Source of the DNA: G965247775 sp965247775
GTDB lineage: Bacteria; Chloroflexota; Dehalococcoidia; Bin125
Length of the DNA: 64,000 nt
Assembly: GCA_965247775.1 (NCBI GenBank)
Contig: OZ252031.1
Coordinates: forward strand, 1,178,001-1,242,000
Reading direction: 5' to 3'
Below, piece by piece: positions 8,603 to 16,791 of the stretch; position 1 is the first letter of the stretch, and each line of letters begins with the position of its first letter. The translations under genes were made by a program, and so were the position numbers. The notes under the pieces are model-generated. The model did no database searches, was not told the origin of the DNA, and saw only the letters and a program-made list of their open reading frames with translations.

Positions 8603-8974
8603 GTGCTCGAGCAATACAGCCACCTCGGCATCCTCCTCATCTTCGCCCTCATCTTCCCCTCCATCCCCCTCCTCTCCTCTTGGGCCATGCACCGTCTTAA
8701 GGTGCGCCCCCGCCTGCCCCACGTCGTCAAGGAGGACACCTACGAGTGCGGCGTCGAAACCGAGGGCCCCACCTGGGTGCAGTTCAACTTCCGCTATTAC
8801 CTGCTCGCCCTCATCTTCGTCATCTTCGACGTCGAAGTGGTCTTCCTCTTCCCCCTCGCCCTCGCCCTGGACTCCCTCGCCGTCTTCGGCCTCGTCGCCG
8901 CGCTCATCTTCATCGGTATCCTCGCCCTTGGCCTCGTCTACGAGTGGCGCAAGCAGGCGCTGGAATGGCGCTAG
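8603..8974 (+). CDS. nuoA: NADH-quinone oxidoreductase subunit A
   Basis: A 123-residue membrane subunit of complex I with three hydrophobic segments. The NuoA hallmark loop DTYECGVETEGPTWVQFNFR follows the first segment, and the FDVEVVFLFP motif is present in the second. GTG start at 8603. It opens the cluster; the next gene is nuoC after one base, so nuoB, which normally lies here, is absent. Confidence 0.97.
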   Translation: MLEQYSHLGILLIFALIFPSIPLLSSWAMHRLKVRPRLPHVVKEDTYECGVETEGPTWVQFNFRYYLLALIFVIFDVEVVFLFPLALALDSLAVFGLVAALIFIGILALGLVYEWRKQALEWR

Positions 8975-8975
8975 C

Positions 8976-9593
8976 GTGACCACCACGCTGGATCCCGCCC
9001 TCGCCGCGCAGCGTCTCTCGGCCGCCGCCCCCGGCGCCGTCGCGGAGACCAGCGGCGACATCCTGCGCCTCCACCCCGGCGGCCTGCTCGACGCCCTGCG
9101 CTTCCTCCGTGACGCTCCCGCGACCGACCTTGTTTTCCTCGCCAACCTCACCGCGGTCGATCGCGAGACCCACTTCGAGGTCGTGTACCACCTCCAATCT
9201 CTCGACCACAACCACCTCCTCACCTGCAAGGTCCACCCCGCCGATCACGAAGAGCCCCGCCTCCCCTCCCTCACCCCCCTCTATACCGGCGCCCACCTCC
9301 AGGAGCGCGAACTCTTCGACCTCATGGGCATCCGCTTCGACGGCCACCCCGACCTCCGCCGCATGTTCCTCTGGGACGGCTTCCCCGGCTTCCCCTTGCG
9401 CAAGGACTTCTTGGCGATGCCGGGCAAGCTCTCGCCGGGCCTGCCCGGCTTCCCCCACGAACCCGGCTACAACGCCTGGCCCGTCCCCGGCGCCGGACCC
9501 AGAGGCGGGCAGCCGCCGCAGGACAGCCCCCCCCCCCCATCGAACGTTCCGACCCCCGGCGGCGCGCCCCAGATCCCGGGGCGGCCCGCATGA
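8976..9593 (+). CDS. nuoC: NADH-quinone oxidoreductase subunit C
   Basis: 205 residues of the 30-kDa hydrophilic subunit of complex I. The signature ERELFDLMGIRFDGHPDLR is clear, followed by MFLWDGFPGFPLRKDF. A low-complexity Pro/Gly tail of about 50 residues follows the conserved core. GTG start one base after the nuoA stop, ATGA overlap with nuoD. NuoC forms the peripheral arm with NuoD, NuoB and NuoI, of which only C and D are encoded here. Confidence 0.95.
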   Translation: MTTTLDPALAAQRLSAAAPGAVAETSGDILRLHPGGLLDALRFLRDAPATDLVFLANLTAVDRETHFEVVYHLQSLDHNHLLTCKVHPADHEEPRLPSLTPLYTGAHLQERELFDLMGIRFDGHPDLRRMFLWDGFPGFPLRKDFLAMPGKLSPGLPGFPHEPGYNAWPVPGAGPRGGQPPQDSPPPPSNVPTPGGAPQIPGRPA

Positions 9594-10726
9594 GCGTCGA
9601 ACAAAGCCTCGGCCCCGGCGCCACCATCGACCCCCACGAGCCCGTCGTCGTCAACCTCGGCCCCCAGCACCCCTCCACTCACGGCGTTTTCCGCCTCAAG
9701 GCCACCCTGGACGGAGAGATCGTCCAGGACGTGGACATGATCATCGGCTACCTCCATCGTTCCATGGAAAAGCTGGCCGAAGAGCGCACCTTCACCCAGA
9801 ACATCCCCTTCACCGACCGGATCGACTACCTGGCAGCGATGTCCAACAACCTCGCCTACTGCCTCGCCGTCGAGCAACTCTGCGGGATTGAGGTCCCGCC
9901 CCGCGCCCAGGCCATCCGCGTCCTCTTCGCCGAGCTGCAGCGCATCGCCAGCCATGCCATGGCCAACGGCACCTTCGCCAACGACTGCGGCGCCTGGCAG
10001 ACTCCCCTCTTCCACATGTTCCGCGAACGTGAGCGCATCCTCGACATGTTCGAGATGACCTGCGGCGCCCGCCTCACCACCAACTACATGCGTATCGGCG
10101 GCGTCGCCTTCGACCTCCCCCCCGAGCTGCTCCCCACCCTGCGTACCTTCCTCGACGACATGCCGGGGAAAGTCCAGGAGTACCGCGACCTCCTCATCGA
10201 CAACGAGATCCTCATCGCCCGATCCCGCGGCGTGGGCGCGATCAGCGCCGAGGACGCCGTCAACGCCTCCCTTAGCGGCCCCATCCTGCGCGGCGCAGGC
10301 GTCCCGTGGGACCTGCGCAAGGCCGACCCCTCCTGCGGCTACGAGGCCTTCGATTTCGACATCCCCGTCGGCCGCAACGGCGACTGCTTCGACCGCTTTC
10401 TCGTCCGCATGGAGGAGGTCCGCCAGAGCCTCCACATCCTCGACCAACTCATCGACAACATCCCCGCGGGCCCCTGGCTCGCCGCGCTCCCGCTCCACCT
10501 CCGCCCCCCTGAAGGCGAGGCCTACGCCCGCGTCGAATCGCCCCGCGGTGAACTGGGCTTCTACGTCGTCAGTGACGGCGGCCCCGTCCCCTACCGCTTC
10601 CACTGCCGCCCGCCCAGCCTCATCAACCTCACCGCCTTGCGTGAGATGACGATCGGTGGCACGTTGGCCGACGCCATCGTCACGCTTGGCTCCATCGACA
10701 TCGTCGTGGGAGAGATCGACCGCTGA
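9590..10726 (+). CDS. nuoD: NADH-quinone oxidoreductase subunit D
   Basis: 378 residues, the 49-kDa subunit lining the quinone-binding chamber. NLGPQHPSTHGVFRL near the N terminus and DIVVGEIDR at the C terminus are both diagnostic. Related to NiFe-hydrogenase large subunits without the metal-site cysteines. Begins with ATG overlapping the nuoC stop and ends in TGATG with nuoH, consistent with coupled translation. Confidence 0.97.
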   Translation: MSVEQSLGPGATIDPHEPVVVNLGPQHPSTHGVFRLKATLDGEIVQDVDMIIGYLHRSMEKLAEERTFTQNIPFTDRIDYLAAMSNNLAYCLAVEQLCGIEVPPRAQAIRVLFAELQRIASHAMANGTFANDCGAWQTPLFHMFRERERILDMFEMTCGARLTTNYMRIGGVAFDLPPELLPTLRTFLDDMPGKVQEYRDLLIDNEILIARSRGVGAISAEDAVNASLSGPILRGAGVPWDLRKADPSCGYEAFDFDIPVGRNGDCFDRFLVRMEEVRQSLHILDQLIDNIPAGPWLAALPLHLRPPEGEAYARVESPRGELGFYVVSDGGPVPYRFHCRPPSLINLTALREMTIGGTLADAIVTLGSIDIVVGEIDR

Positions 10727-11988
10727 TGCCCGTCCTCGCCGCGTGGTACGACTTCCGCGACCTCAACGGCCTCAGCCGCGAGATCACCGAATGGGTCGCC
10801 GGCTGGGGACCCGACTGGCTCGCCTCCGTGGTCACCGGGCTCATCGGAGCGATCGGCGTCATCGCCGTCATCGGCCCCGCCCTGCTCCTCCTGATCTGGC
10901 TGGAGCGCAAGGTCATCGCCCGCATGCAGAGCCGCTACGGCCCGAACCGCGTCGGCCCTGTGGGCCTGCTGCAGCCCGTCGCCGACGCCATCAAGCTCAT
11001 CCTCAAGGAAGAACTCGTCCCCCGCGCCGCCGACAAGCTGATCTTCTTCCTGCCGCCGGTCCTGATCTTCATTCCTGCCATCCTGATCTGGGGCGTCCTC
11101 CCCTTCGGCCCCAACATGCAGGTCGCCGATCTCGAATCCGGCGTCCTCTTCCTCCTCGCCATCTCCGGCGTCAACGTGCTCGTCGTCTTCATGGCCGGCT
11201 GGGCCTCCAACAACAAATACGCCCTCTTCGGCGCCATGCGCGTCGTCGCCATGTCCATCAGCTACGAGGTGCCCGCCGTTCTCGCTCTCCTCGGCCTGGT
11301 CTTTTTCACCGGCGCCCTCAGCGTCAACGGCATGGTTTTCTGGCAGCAGGAGAACAACGTCGTCCTTCTCCTCCTCCTGCCTATGTCCGCCCTGATGTTC
11401 CTCTTCGCCTCCACCGCCGAGCTGAACCGCACGCCGGCCGACATCTCCGAGGCCGAATCCGAGATCGTGGCCGGCTACCACACCGAGTATTCCGGCATGC
11501 GCTTCGGCCTCTTCTACGCGGTTGAACTCGCCAACACCCTCGCCATCTCCGCCTTCTTCGCGACGTTCTTCCTGGGCGGCTGGTGGCTCTGGGGCCTCGA
11601 CGAATGGGTTCCCAGCTGGCTCATCCTGCTCGCCAAGACCGGCCTCATGTACTTCGTCTTTATCTGGCTGCGCGGCACTCTCCCCCGCCTCCGCATCGAC
11701 CAGCTCATGGCCTTCTGCTGGAAGTTCCTCGTCCCCGTCGGCCTCGTCGTCCTGGCCGTCGCCGCCACCGAGCGCACTCTCCTCATCGAGGAGAACTGGA
11801 ACCGCAACATCGCCCTGCCCGTCTTCGGCGTGATCAACTGGGCCCTCGCCGCGCTCGCCATCGTGGTCTACGCCCGCACCGCTGCCTCCGGCGCGCAGCG
11901 GCTGCCCGCCACGCCCGTGATGGCGCGCGGACGGCTGGGCGGACTCCGGGCGGCGCGCGAGCTGGCTCAGGCGGGCAGCGGCGACTAA
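10726..11988 (+). CDS. nuoH: NADH-quinone oxidoreductase subunit H
   Basis: 420 residues, multi-pass membrane subunit at the junction of peripheral and membrane arms. Motifs seen: YGPNRVGPVGLLQPVADAIK, the NRTPADISEAESEIVAGYH loop and MRFGLFYAVEL. The C terminus extends about 30 residues past the last membrane segment with a basic, Gly/Ala-rich tail. The next gene is nuoJ after a 48-bp gap, leaving no room for nuoI. Confidence 0.97.
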   Translation: MPVLAAWYDFRDLNGLSREITEWVAGWGPDWLASVVTGLIGAIGVIAVIGPALLLLIWLERKVIARMQSRYGPNRVGPVGLLQPVADAIKLILKEELVPRAADKLIFFLPPVLIFIPAILIWGVLPFGPNMQVADLESGVLFLLAISGVNVLVVFMAGWASNNKYALFGAMRVVAMSISYEVPAVLALLGLVFFTGALSVNGMVFWQQENNVVLLLLLPMSALMFLFASTAELNRTPADISEAESEIVAGYHTEYSGMRFGLFYAVELANTLAISAFFATFFLGGWWLWGLDEWVPSWLILLAKTGLMYFVFIWLRGTLPRLRIDQLMAFCWKFLVPVGLVVLAVAATERTLLIEENWNRNIALPVFGVINWALAALAIVVYARTAASGAQRLPATPVMARGRLGGLRAARELAQAGSGD

Positions 11989-12036
11989 CAAGTGAGGCGC
12001 ATGACGGCAGCGAGACGGCGGTGAGCGCGCAGCGTC

Positions 12037-12672
12037 ATGGATAACGTTGGCTTCCACCTGGCCTTCTGGTCGCTCAGCGTCATCACCATCGGCGGCGCCC
12101 TGATGATCATCCTCAGCCGCAACCTCATCCACGCCGTGATCTTCCTCATCCTCTCCTTCATCGGCGTGGCCGGCCTCTTCCTCACCCTCTCCGCCGACTT
12201 CCTCGCCCTCGTCCAGATCCTCGTCTACGTCGGCGCCATCGCCGTCCTCATGCTCTTCGCCATCCTGCTCACCCCCCGTGCCGCCCGCGACAACGCCGAG
12301 ACGCCGCTGCGCTACCCCGCCGCCGTTCTCATGGGCCTGATCATCGCCGCCGGCGCCTTCGTGGCGCTCGAAACCGACTGGGGCAGCATGCGCGACGAAG
12401 CGATCGGCATGCAGGCCAAGGTCATCGGCGAATCGCTCATCAACCGGTACGTCCTCCCCTTCGAGATCGGCGCCGTCATGCTCACCGCCGCCCTTGTCGG
12501 CGCTATCGCCCTCGCCCGCGAGGACCCGGAGGACCTCCCCCTCCACACCGACTCCCTGCGCGAGGAAGGCATCCTCCCGCCCCTCGACGCCGACACGCCC
12601 GCGTCCACCGTGCCGGCTGACCCGGCTCCCGGTAGCGCCCCCGCCGGCGGCGGCGCCGGCGGGGGCGCGTGA
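12037..12672 (+). CDS. nuoJ: NADH-quinone oxidoreductase subunit J
   Basis: 211 residues with five predicted membrane segments. The third carries the typical LVQILVYVGAIAVLMLFAIL pi-bulge helix of NuoJ. The last 45 residues are a hydrophilic Pro/Ala/Gly tail ending in GGGAGGGA. ATG start at 12037, 48 bp after nuoH. Followed by a duplicated ribosome-binding/start region before nuoK. Confidence 0.94.
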   Translation: MDNVGFHLAFWSLSVITIGGALMIILSRNLIHAVIFLILSFIGVAGLFLTLSADFLALVQILVYVGAIAVLMLFAILLTPRAARDNAETPLRYPAAVLMGLIIAAGAFVALETDWGSMRDEAIGMQAKVIGESLINRYVLPFEIGAVMLTAALVGAIALAREDPEDLPLHTDSLREEGILPPLDADTPASTVPADPAPGSAPAGGGAGGGA

Positions 12673-12680
12673 CCCCCCCT

Positions 12681-12729
12681 CGAGCCGGAGGCGAGAAATG
12701 ACACCCCGAGCCGGAGGCGAGAAATGACA
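12681..12729 (+). repeat. 23-bp tandem duplication of the nuoK start region
   Basis: A 23-mer beginning CGAGCCGGAGGCGAGAAATG occurs at 12681-12703 and again, perfectly, at 12707-12729. Each copy contains a GGAG ribosome-binding sequence and an ATG. The second ATG is the nuoK start; the first opens a 9-codon frame. Confidence 0.9.
12698..12727 (+). CDS. Nine-codon leader ORF coupled to nuoK
   Basis: The first ATG of the duplicated start region reads MTPRAGGEK and stops at TGA 12725-12727, which overlaps the nuoK ATG (ATGA). It is created by the 23-bp duplication. Whether it is translated is unknown; if so, terminating ribosomes would be placed on the nuoK start. Confidence 0.4.
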   Translation: MTPRAGGEK

Positions 12730-13038
12730 ATCGCCTTGGAGGAATACCTCGTCGTTGGCGCGATCCTCTTCGGCATCGGCCTCTACATCGCACTCTCCAA
12801 GCGCAACGCCATCGGCGTTCTCATGGGCGTGGAACTCATGCTCAACGCCGTCAACCTCAGCCTCGTCGCCTTCAGCCGCTTCAGCGACAGCGACGTCGCC
12901 CTCTCCACCCACGTCTTCGTGGTGTTCATCATCGCCGTCGCCGCCGCCGAGGTCGCCGTCGGCCTGGCGCTGGCCATGGTCGTCTATCGCAACCGCCACA
13001 CCGTCAGCATCGACAAGATCAATCTCTTGAAGTGGTGA
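12724..13038 (+). CDS. nuoK: NADH-quinone oxidoreductase subunit K
   Basis: 104 residues with three membrane helices, the MrpC-like antiporter-related subunit. The membrane glutamates required for proton transfer are present at Glu37 (GVELMLNAVNLSLVAF) and Glu76 (AVAAAEVAVGLALAMVVYR). ATG 12724 overlaps the stop of the 9-codon leader ORF. Followed by a small non-nuo gene. Confidence 0.96.
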   Translation: MTIALEEYLVVGAILFGIGLYIALSKRNAIGVLMGVELMLNAVNLSLVAFSRFSDSDVALSTHVFVVFIIAVAAAEVAVGLALAMVVYRNRHTVSIDKINLLKW

Positions 13039-13041
13039 AGT

Positions 13042-13236
13042 ATGTGGGCTGAGTTCCTCCACCTCCCCAACCGCTACGTCGCCGAAACCTGGCGCGAACT
13101 CCTCCACGCTGAGGGCGTCGCCGTGCGCCTCATCGTTCCACCGGACCGCGCCGCCGAGGGCGACCTCGCCCCCCACACCCTCCTCGTGCCCGACTCCAAG
13201 ACCCACGTCGCCCGCGAAATCCTGCGCAAGGTCTGA
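13042..13236 (+). CDS. Small DUF2007-like protein inside the nuo operon
   Basis: 64 residues, soluble. The N-terminal NRYVAETWRELLHAEGVAVR and C-terminal LLVPDSKTHVAREILRKV resemble DUF2007 ('putative signal transducing protein') proteins, which have an alpha-beta ACT-like fold. It starts 3 bp after nuoK and shares TGATG with nuoL, so it is translated as part of the operon. It is not a known complex I subunit; an assembly or regulatory role is possible but unproven. Confidence 0.65.
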   Translation: MWAEFLHLPNRYVAETWRELLHAEGVAVRLIVPPDRAAEGDLAPHTLLVPDSKTHVAREILRKV

Positions 13237-15161
13237 TGAACGCACCCGTCGCCGAAGGCCTCACCTGGCTCATCTTCTTCCTGCCGGTGGCCTCATTCTT
13301 CGCGATCACCGTCGGCCTGCGCCGCATCCCAGCCGCCGCCGCCGCCACCACGATCCTCGCCATCGCCGTGGCCTTCGGCGTCTCCCTCTACGCCCTCATC
13401 CAGGTCATCGGCGAGGACGGTCAGGCCGTCGGCTTCGCCAGCCGCGAACTCTTCAGCGCCGGGCTTCTCGACGTCGACGTGGGCGCCCGCCTCGACGGCC
13501 TCAGCGCCGTCATGCTCGTCGTCGTCACCGGCGTCTCGCTGCTCGTGCAGGTCTACTCCCTCGGCTACATGAAGGGCGACGGCGGCTTCGCCCGCTACTA
13601 CGCCTTCATGTCTTTCTTCACCGCCGCCATGCTCGGTCTCATCCTGGCCGATAACCTCCTGCTCCTCTTCGTCTTCTGGGAACTCGTCGGCATCGCTTCC
13701 TACCTGCTGATCGGCTTCTGGTTCCACCGCCCCGCCGCCGCCGCTGCGGCCAAAAAGGCCTTCATCGTCACCCGCCTCGGCGACCTCGGCCTGCTCGCCG
13801 CGCTGATCCTGATCTGGGACCGCGCCGGCACGCTCAACATCGCCGAGATCAATGAGGGCGTCGTCACGTGGATCGAATTCGGGCTGCTCGGCCAGATGAC
13901 AGTCACGCTCTTCGCCCTCGGCCTCACCGCCGGCGCCATTGGGAAGAGCGCGCAGTTCCCCCTGCACATCTGGCTGCCCGACGCGATGGAGGGCCCCACC
14001 CCCGTCTCGGCCCTGGTCCATTCCGCCACCATGGTCGCGGCCGGCGTCTACCTCTTGGCCCGCTTCTTCCCCGTCCTCGAAGCCTCTGAGTTCGCCTCCG
14101 ACTTCATCGCCTGGATCGGCGCCGTCACTGCCCTGGGGGCGGCGCTGATCGCCGTGGTCCAGACCGACATCAAGCGCGTCCTCGCCTACTCCACGATCTC
14201 CCAGCTCGCCTACATGATGTTCGCCCTCGGCATCGGCGCCTACGCCGCCGCTGTCTTCCACCTCATGACCCACGCCTTCTTCAAGTCCCTCCTCTTCCTC
14301 GGCGCCGGCTCCGTCAACCACGCCACCAACACCTTCGACATGACCAAGATGGGCGGCCTCCGCCGCGCCATGCCCCTCACCTACGCCACCTTCCTCATCG
14401 GCGCCCTCTCCCTCTCCGGCGTCATCCCCCTGGCCGGCTTCTGGTCCAAGGACGAAATCCTCATCGACGCCTGGCGGCACAACCGGGCCATCTTCGCTTG
14501 CGGCCTCGCCGCGGCCGGCCTCACCGCCTTCTACATGTTCCGCGCGATCGCGCTCACCTTCCACGGCGATTACCAGGGCGGCGAGCAACCCCAGCCCGGG
14601 GAGCATGGCGCCGACCCCGCCCAGCCCCACGAGTCCGGGCGTGCCATGACCCTCCCCCTCCTCGCCCTCGCCGTCATGGCCGTCATCGCCGGCTGGATCA
14701 CCATCGACGGCGAGTTCCAGTCCTGGGTCCTCGGCGCGCTGCCCGAGGGCGAGGAAGGCGAGTTCCTCTGGGACACGGGGATCTTCGTCGCTTCCACGCT
14801 CGTGGCCGTGGCCGGCATCTCCGGGGCCCTCGCCGTCTACGTCCGCCGCGAGATCGACCCCGCCGCCGTCCGCGCCACCCCGGCCGTCCGCCCCCTGCAC
14901 CGGCTGCTCGAGAACAAGTTTTATCTCGACGCCTTCGCCGAGAATGTCCTCGTCCGCCGCGTCTTCTACGGCGGCCTGGCCGCCGCCGCCGCCGCCTTCG
15001 ACCGCGCCGCCGTCGACGGCCTCGTCAACGGCGCCGCCCGCGCCACCTTCGACCTCGGCCGCTGGGGCCGGCTCGTCCAGAACGGCCAGGCCCAGGTGGC
15101 CGGCGGCTTCCTGTTCGCCGGTGGCCTGATCGCCTTCGGCGCCGTCGTGATCTTCCCATGA
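13236..15161 (+). CDS. nuoL: NADH-quinone oxidoreductase subunit L
   Basis: 641 residues, the distal antiporter-like subunit. The quinone oxidoreductase core motif is visible (FWELVGIASYLLIGFW, then DAMEGPTPVSALVHSATMV), with the broken-helix lysine/glutamate regions and the QTDIKRVLAYSTISQLAYMM segment. The long amphipathic C-terminal helix is present in shortened form. ATG start overlaps the preceding stop. The stop lies in a small tandem duplication. Confidence 0.97.
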   Translation: MNAPVAEGLTWLIFFLPVASFFAITVGLRRIPAAAAATTILAIAVAFGVSLYALIQVIGEDGQAVGFASRELFSAGLLDVDVGARLDGLSAVMLVVVTGVSLLVQVYSLGYMKGDGGFARYYAFMSFFTAAMLGLILADNLLLLFVFWELVGIASYLLIGFWFHRPAAAAAAKKAFIVTRLGDLGLLAALILIWDRAGTLNIAEINEGVVTWIEFGLLGQMTVTLFALGLTAGAIGKSAQFPLHIWLPDAMEGPTPVSALVHSATMVAAGVYLLARFFPVLEASEFASDFIAWIGAVTALGAALIAVVQTDIKRVLAYSTISQLAYMMFALGIGAYAAAVFHLMTHAFFKSLLFLGAGSVNHATNTFDMTKMGGLRRAMPLTYATFLIGALSLSGVIPLAGFWSKDEILIDAWRHNRAIFACGLAAAGLTAFYMFRAIALTFHGDYQGGEQPQPGEHGADPAQPHESGRAMTLPLLALAVMAVIAGWITIDGEFQSWVLGALPEGEEGEFLWDTGIFVASTLVAVAGISGALAVYVRREIDPAAVRATPAVRPLHRLLENKFYLDAFAENVLVRRVFYGGLAAAAAAFDRAAVDGLVNGAARATFDLGRWGRLVQNGQAQVAGGFLFAGGLIAFGAVVIFP

Positions 15162-15180
15162 GGTGTGATCTTCCTATGAG
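15147..15180 (+). repeat. Tandem duplication at the nuoL stop
   Basis: GTGATCTTCCCATGAG at 15147-15162 is repeated with one mismatch at 15165-15180 (period 18). The first copy encodes the end of NuoL; the second copy supplies an ATG at 15176 that opens a 15-codon frame running to the nuoM start. Confidence 0.85.
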
Positions 15181-15223
15181 CCGCCTGCAAGGACTCCGCG
15201 ACAGCGAAGGGCGCCGCAGATGA
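15176..15223 (+). CDS. 15-codon ORF between nuoL and nuoM
   Basis: ATG 15176 begins MSRLQGLRDSEGRRR and its TGA (15221-15223) overlaps the nuoM ATG at 15220. It arises from the duplication at the nuoL stop and mirrors the arrangement before nuoK. Translation is possible but unproven. Confidence 0.35.
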   Translation: MSRLQGLRDSEGRRR

Positions 15224-16791
15224 TGACGCCGGGCGAGGGCTTCCCCATCCTCTCCATCCTGGTCTTCCTGCCCGCTGCCGGTGCGCTGCTCATGGCGCTG
15301 ATCCCGAGTGCGCGGATGCCCACGGGGCGCTGGCTGGGCTTCCTGCCCGGCACACAGCAGGATCAAGCCAAATGGCTGGCGCTGGCGATCGCCCTCGCCT
15401 CCCTCGTCATCTCGCTCGTGCTCTTCATCGACTTCGACCTCGGCCGCCCCGGCTTCCAGCACACCGACACCTTCACCTGGGTTCGCGCCGACGACGTGGG
15501 CTTCACCATCTCCTACGCCTTCGGCGTCGACGGCCTCTCCATGCCGCTGGTCCTCCTCACGACATTCCTCACGACCGTCGCCGTGCTCATCTCCTGGCGC
15601 ATCGACCTGCGCCCCAAGGAGTATTTCGCCTGGCTGCTCATCCTGGAGACGGCCGTGCTCGGCGTCTTCACCTCGCTCGACCTGCTCCTCTTTTTCCTCT
15701 TCTGGGAGCTGGAGCTGCTGCCCATGTTCCTGCTGATCAGCATCTGGGGCAGCGGCAACCGTAATTACTCGGCCCTGAAGTTCGTGCTCTACACGGTCTT
15801 CGGCTCGGCCTTCATGCTCGTCGGCTTCCTGGTCCTCGGGGTCGAAGCCGGCAGCTTCGACATGCGCGTCATCCGCGCCGCCGATCTCTCCGCCGCCGTC
15901 CTCCCCCTCCAGGCCGTCTTCGCCTTCATCCTCCTCGCCTTCGCCGTCAAGCTTCCCGTCGTGCCCCTGCACACCTGGCTGCCCGACGCCCACACCGACG
16001 CCCCCACCGCCGTCTCCGTCCTGCTCGCCGGCGTCCTCCTGAAGATGGGCGGCTACGGCATCCTGCGCTTGCTCTTCACGCTCATGCCCGACGTGGGCGC
16101 GGACGCTGACGTCGCCCTGGCCGTTATCGCCGCCGTCTCCATCGTCTACGGGGCTGTCGTCACCATGCGCCAGACCGACCTCAAGCGTCTCGTCGCCTAT
16201 TCTTCAGTCTCCCATATGGGCTTCGTCCTCCTCGGCGTTTCGGCTCTCGGCGTCACCGGCCTGTCCGGCGCCGCCATGCAGCTCGTCACCCACGGCCTCA
16301 TCACCGGGCTGCTCTTCGTCGCCGTCGGCCTGATCTACGACCGCACCCACACGCGCCAGATCGCCGACATGCGCGGCCTCGTCCACTACATGCCCCTGCT
16401 CGGCGCGATCACCGTCTTCGCCGGCATCGCCAGCCTCGGTCTGCCCGCCCTCGCCGGCTTCGTCGCCGAGATCACGATCTTCCTGGGGGCCTTCGCTCGC
16501 CACGAGGCCGCCACCGCCGTGGCCTTGCTCGGCGTGGTCCTGGCCGCCGGCTATATCCTCTGGATGCTCCAGCGCACCATGTTCGGCCCCCGCGACGACC
16601 GCTGGAGCGGCCTGCACGACATCGCGGCCTGGTGGGAGTTCGCCCCCACCGGCGCGCTCGTGGCCGCGATCGTCCTGCTCGGCGTCTACCCGGCCATCGT
16701 CATGGACCTCTTCGAGGACGGCGTCCAGCCGATCGCGGACGGCCTTGCCGTCGCGGCCCGAACGGCCGCCGTCACCGCCGGAGGCCGCTGA
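15220..16791 (+). CDS. nuoM: NADH-quinone oxidoreductase subunit M
   Basis: 523 residues, antiporter-like membrane subunit. Diagnostic sequences include FFLFWELELLPMFLLISIWG, HTWLPDAHTDAPTAVSVLLA and QTDLKRLVAYSSVSHMGFVL. Tandem ATGs at 15220 and 15223 make the exact start uncertain. It shares TGATG with nuoN. Confidence 0.97.
   Translation: MMTPGEGFPILSILVFLPAAGALLMALIPSARMPTGRWLGFLPGTQQDQAKWLALAIALASLVISLVLFIDFDLGRPGFQHTDTFTWVRADDVGFTISYAFGVDGLSMPLVLLTTFLTTVAVLISWRIDLRPKEYFAWLLILETAVLGVFTSLDLLLFFLFWELELLPMFLLISIWGSGNRNYSALKFVLYTVFGSAFMLVGFLVLGVEAGSFDMRVIRAADLSAAVLPLQAVFAFILLAFAVKLPVVPLHTWLPDAHTDAPTAVSVLLAGVLLKMGGYGILRLLFTLMPDVGADADVALAVIAAVSIVYGAVVTMRQTDLKRLVAYSSVSHMGFVLLGVSALGVTGLSGAAMQLVTHGLITGLLFVAVGLIYDRTHTRQIADMRGLVHYMPLLGAITVFAGIASLGLPALAGFVAEITIFLGAFARHEAATAVALLGVVLAAGYILWMLQRTMFGPRDDRWSGLHDIAAWWEFAPTGALVAAIVLLGVYPAIVMDLFEDGVQPIADGLAVAARTAAVTAGGR

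Noticed and set aside
10591..13245. 884-codon open frame on the minus strand across nuoD-nuoK
   Set aside because: It is antisense to intact nuo genes with clear motifs; its product is Gly/Asp/Glu/Val-rich as expected of a GC-rich shadow frame.
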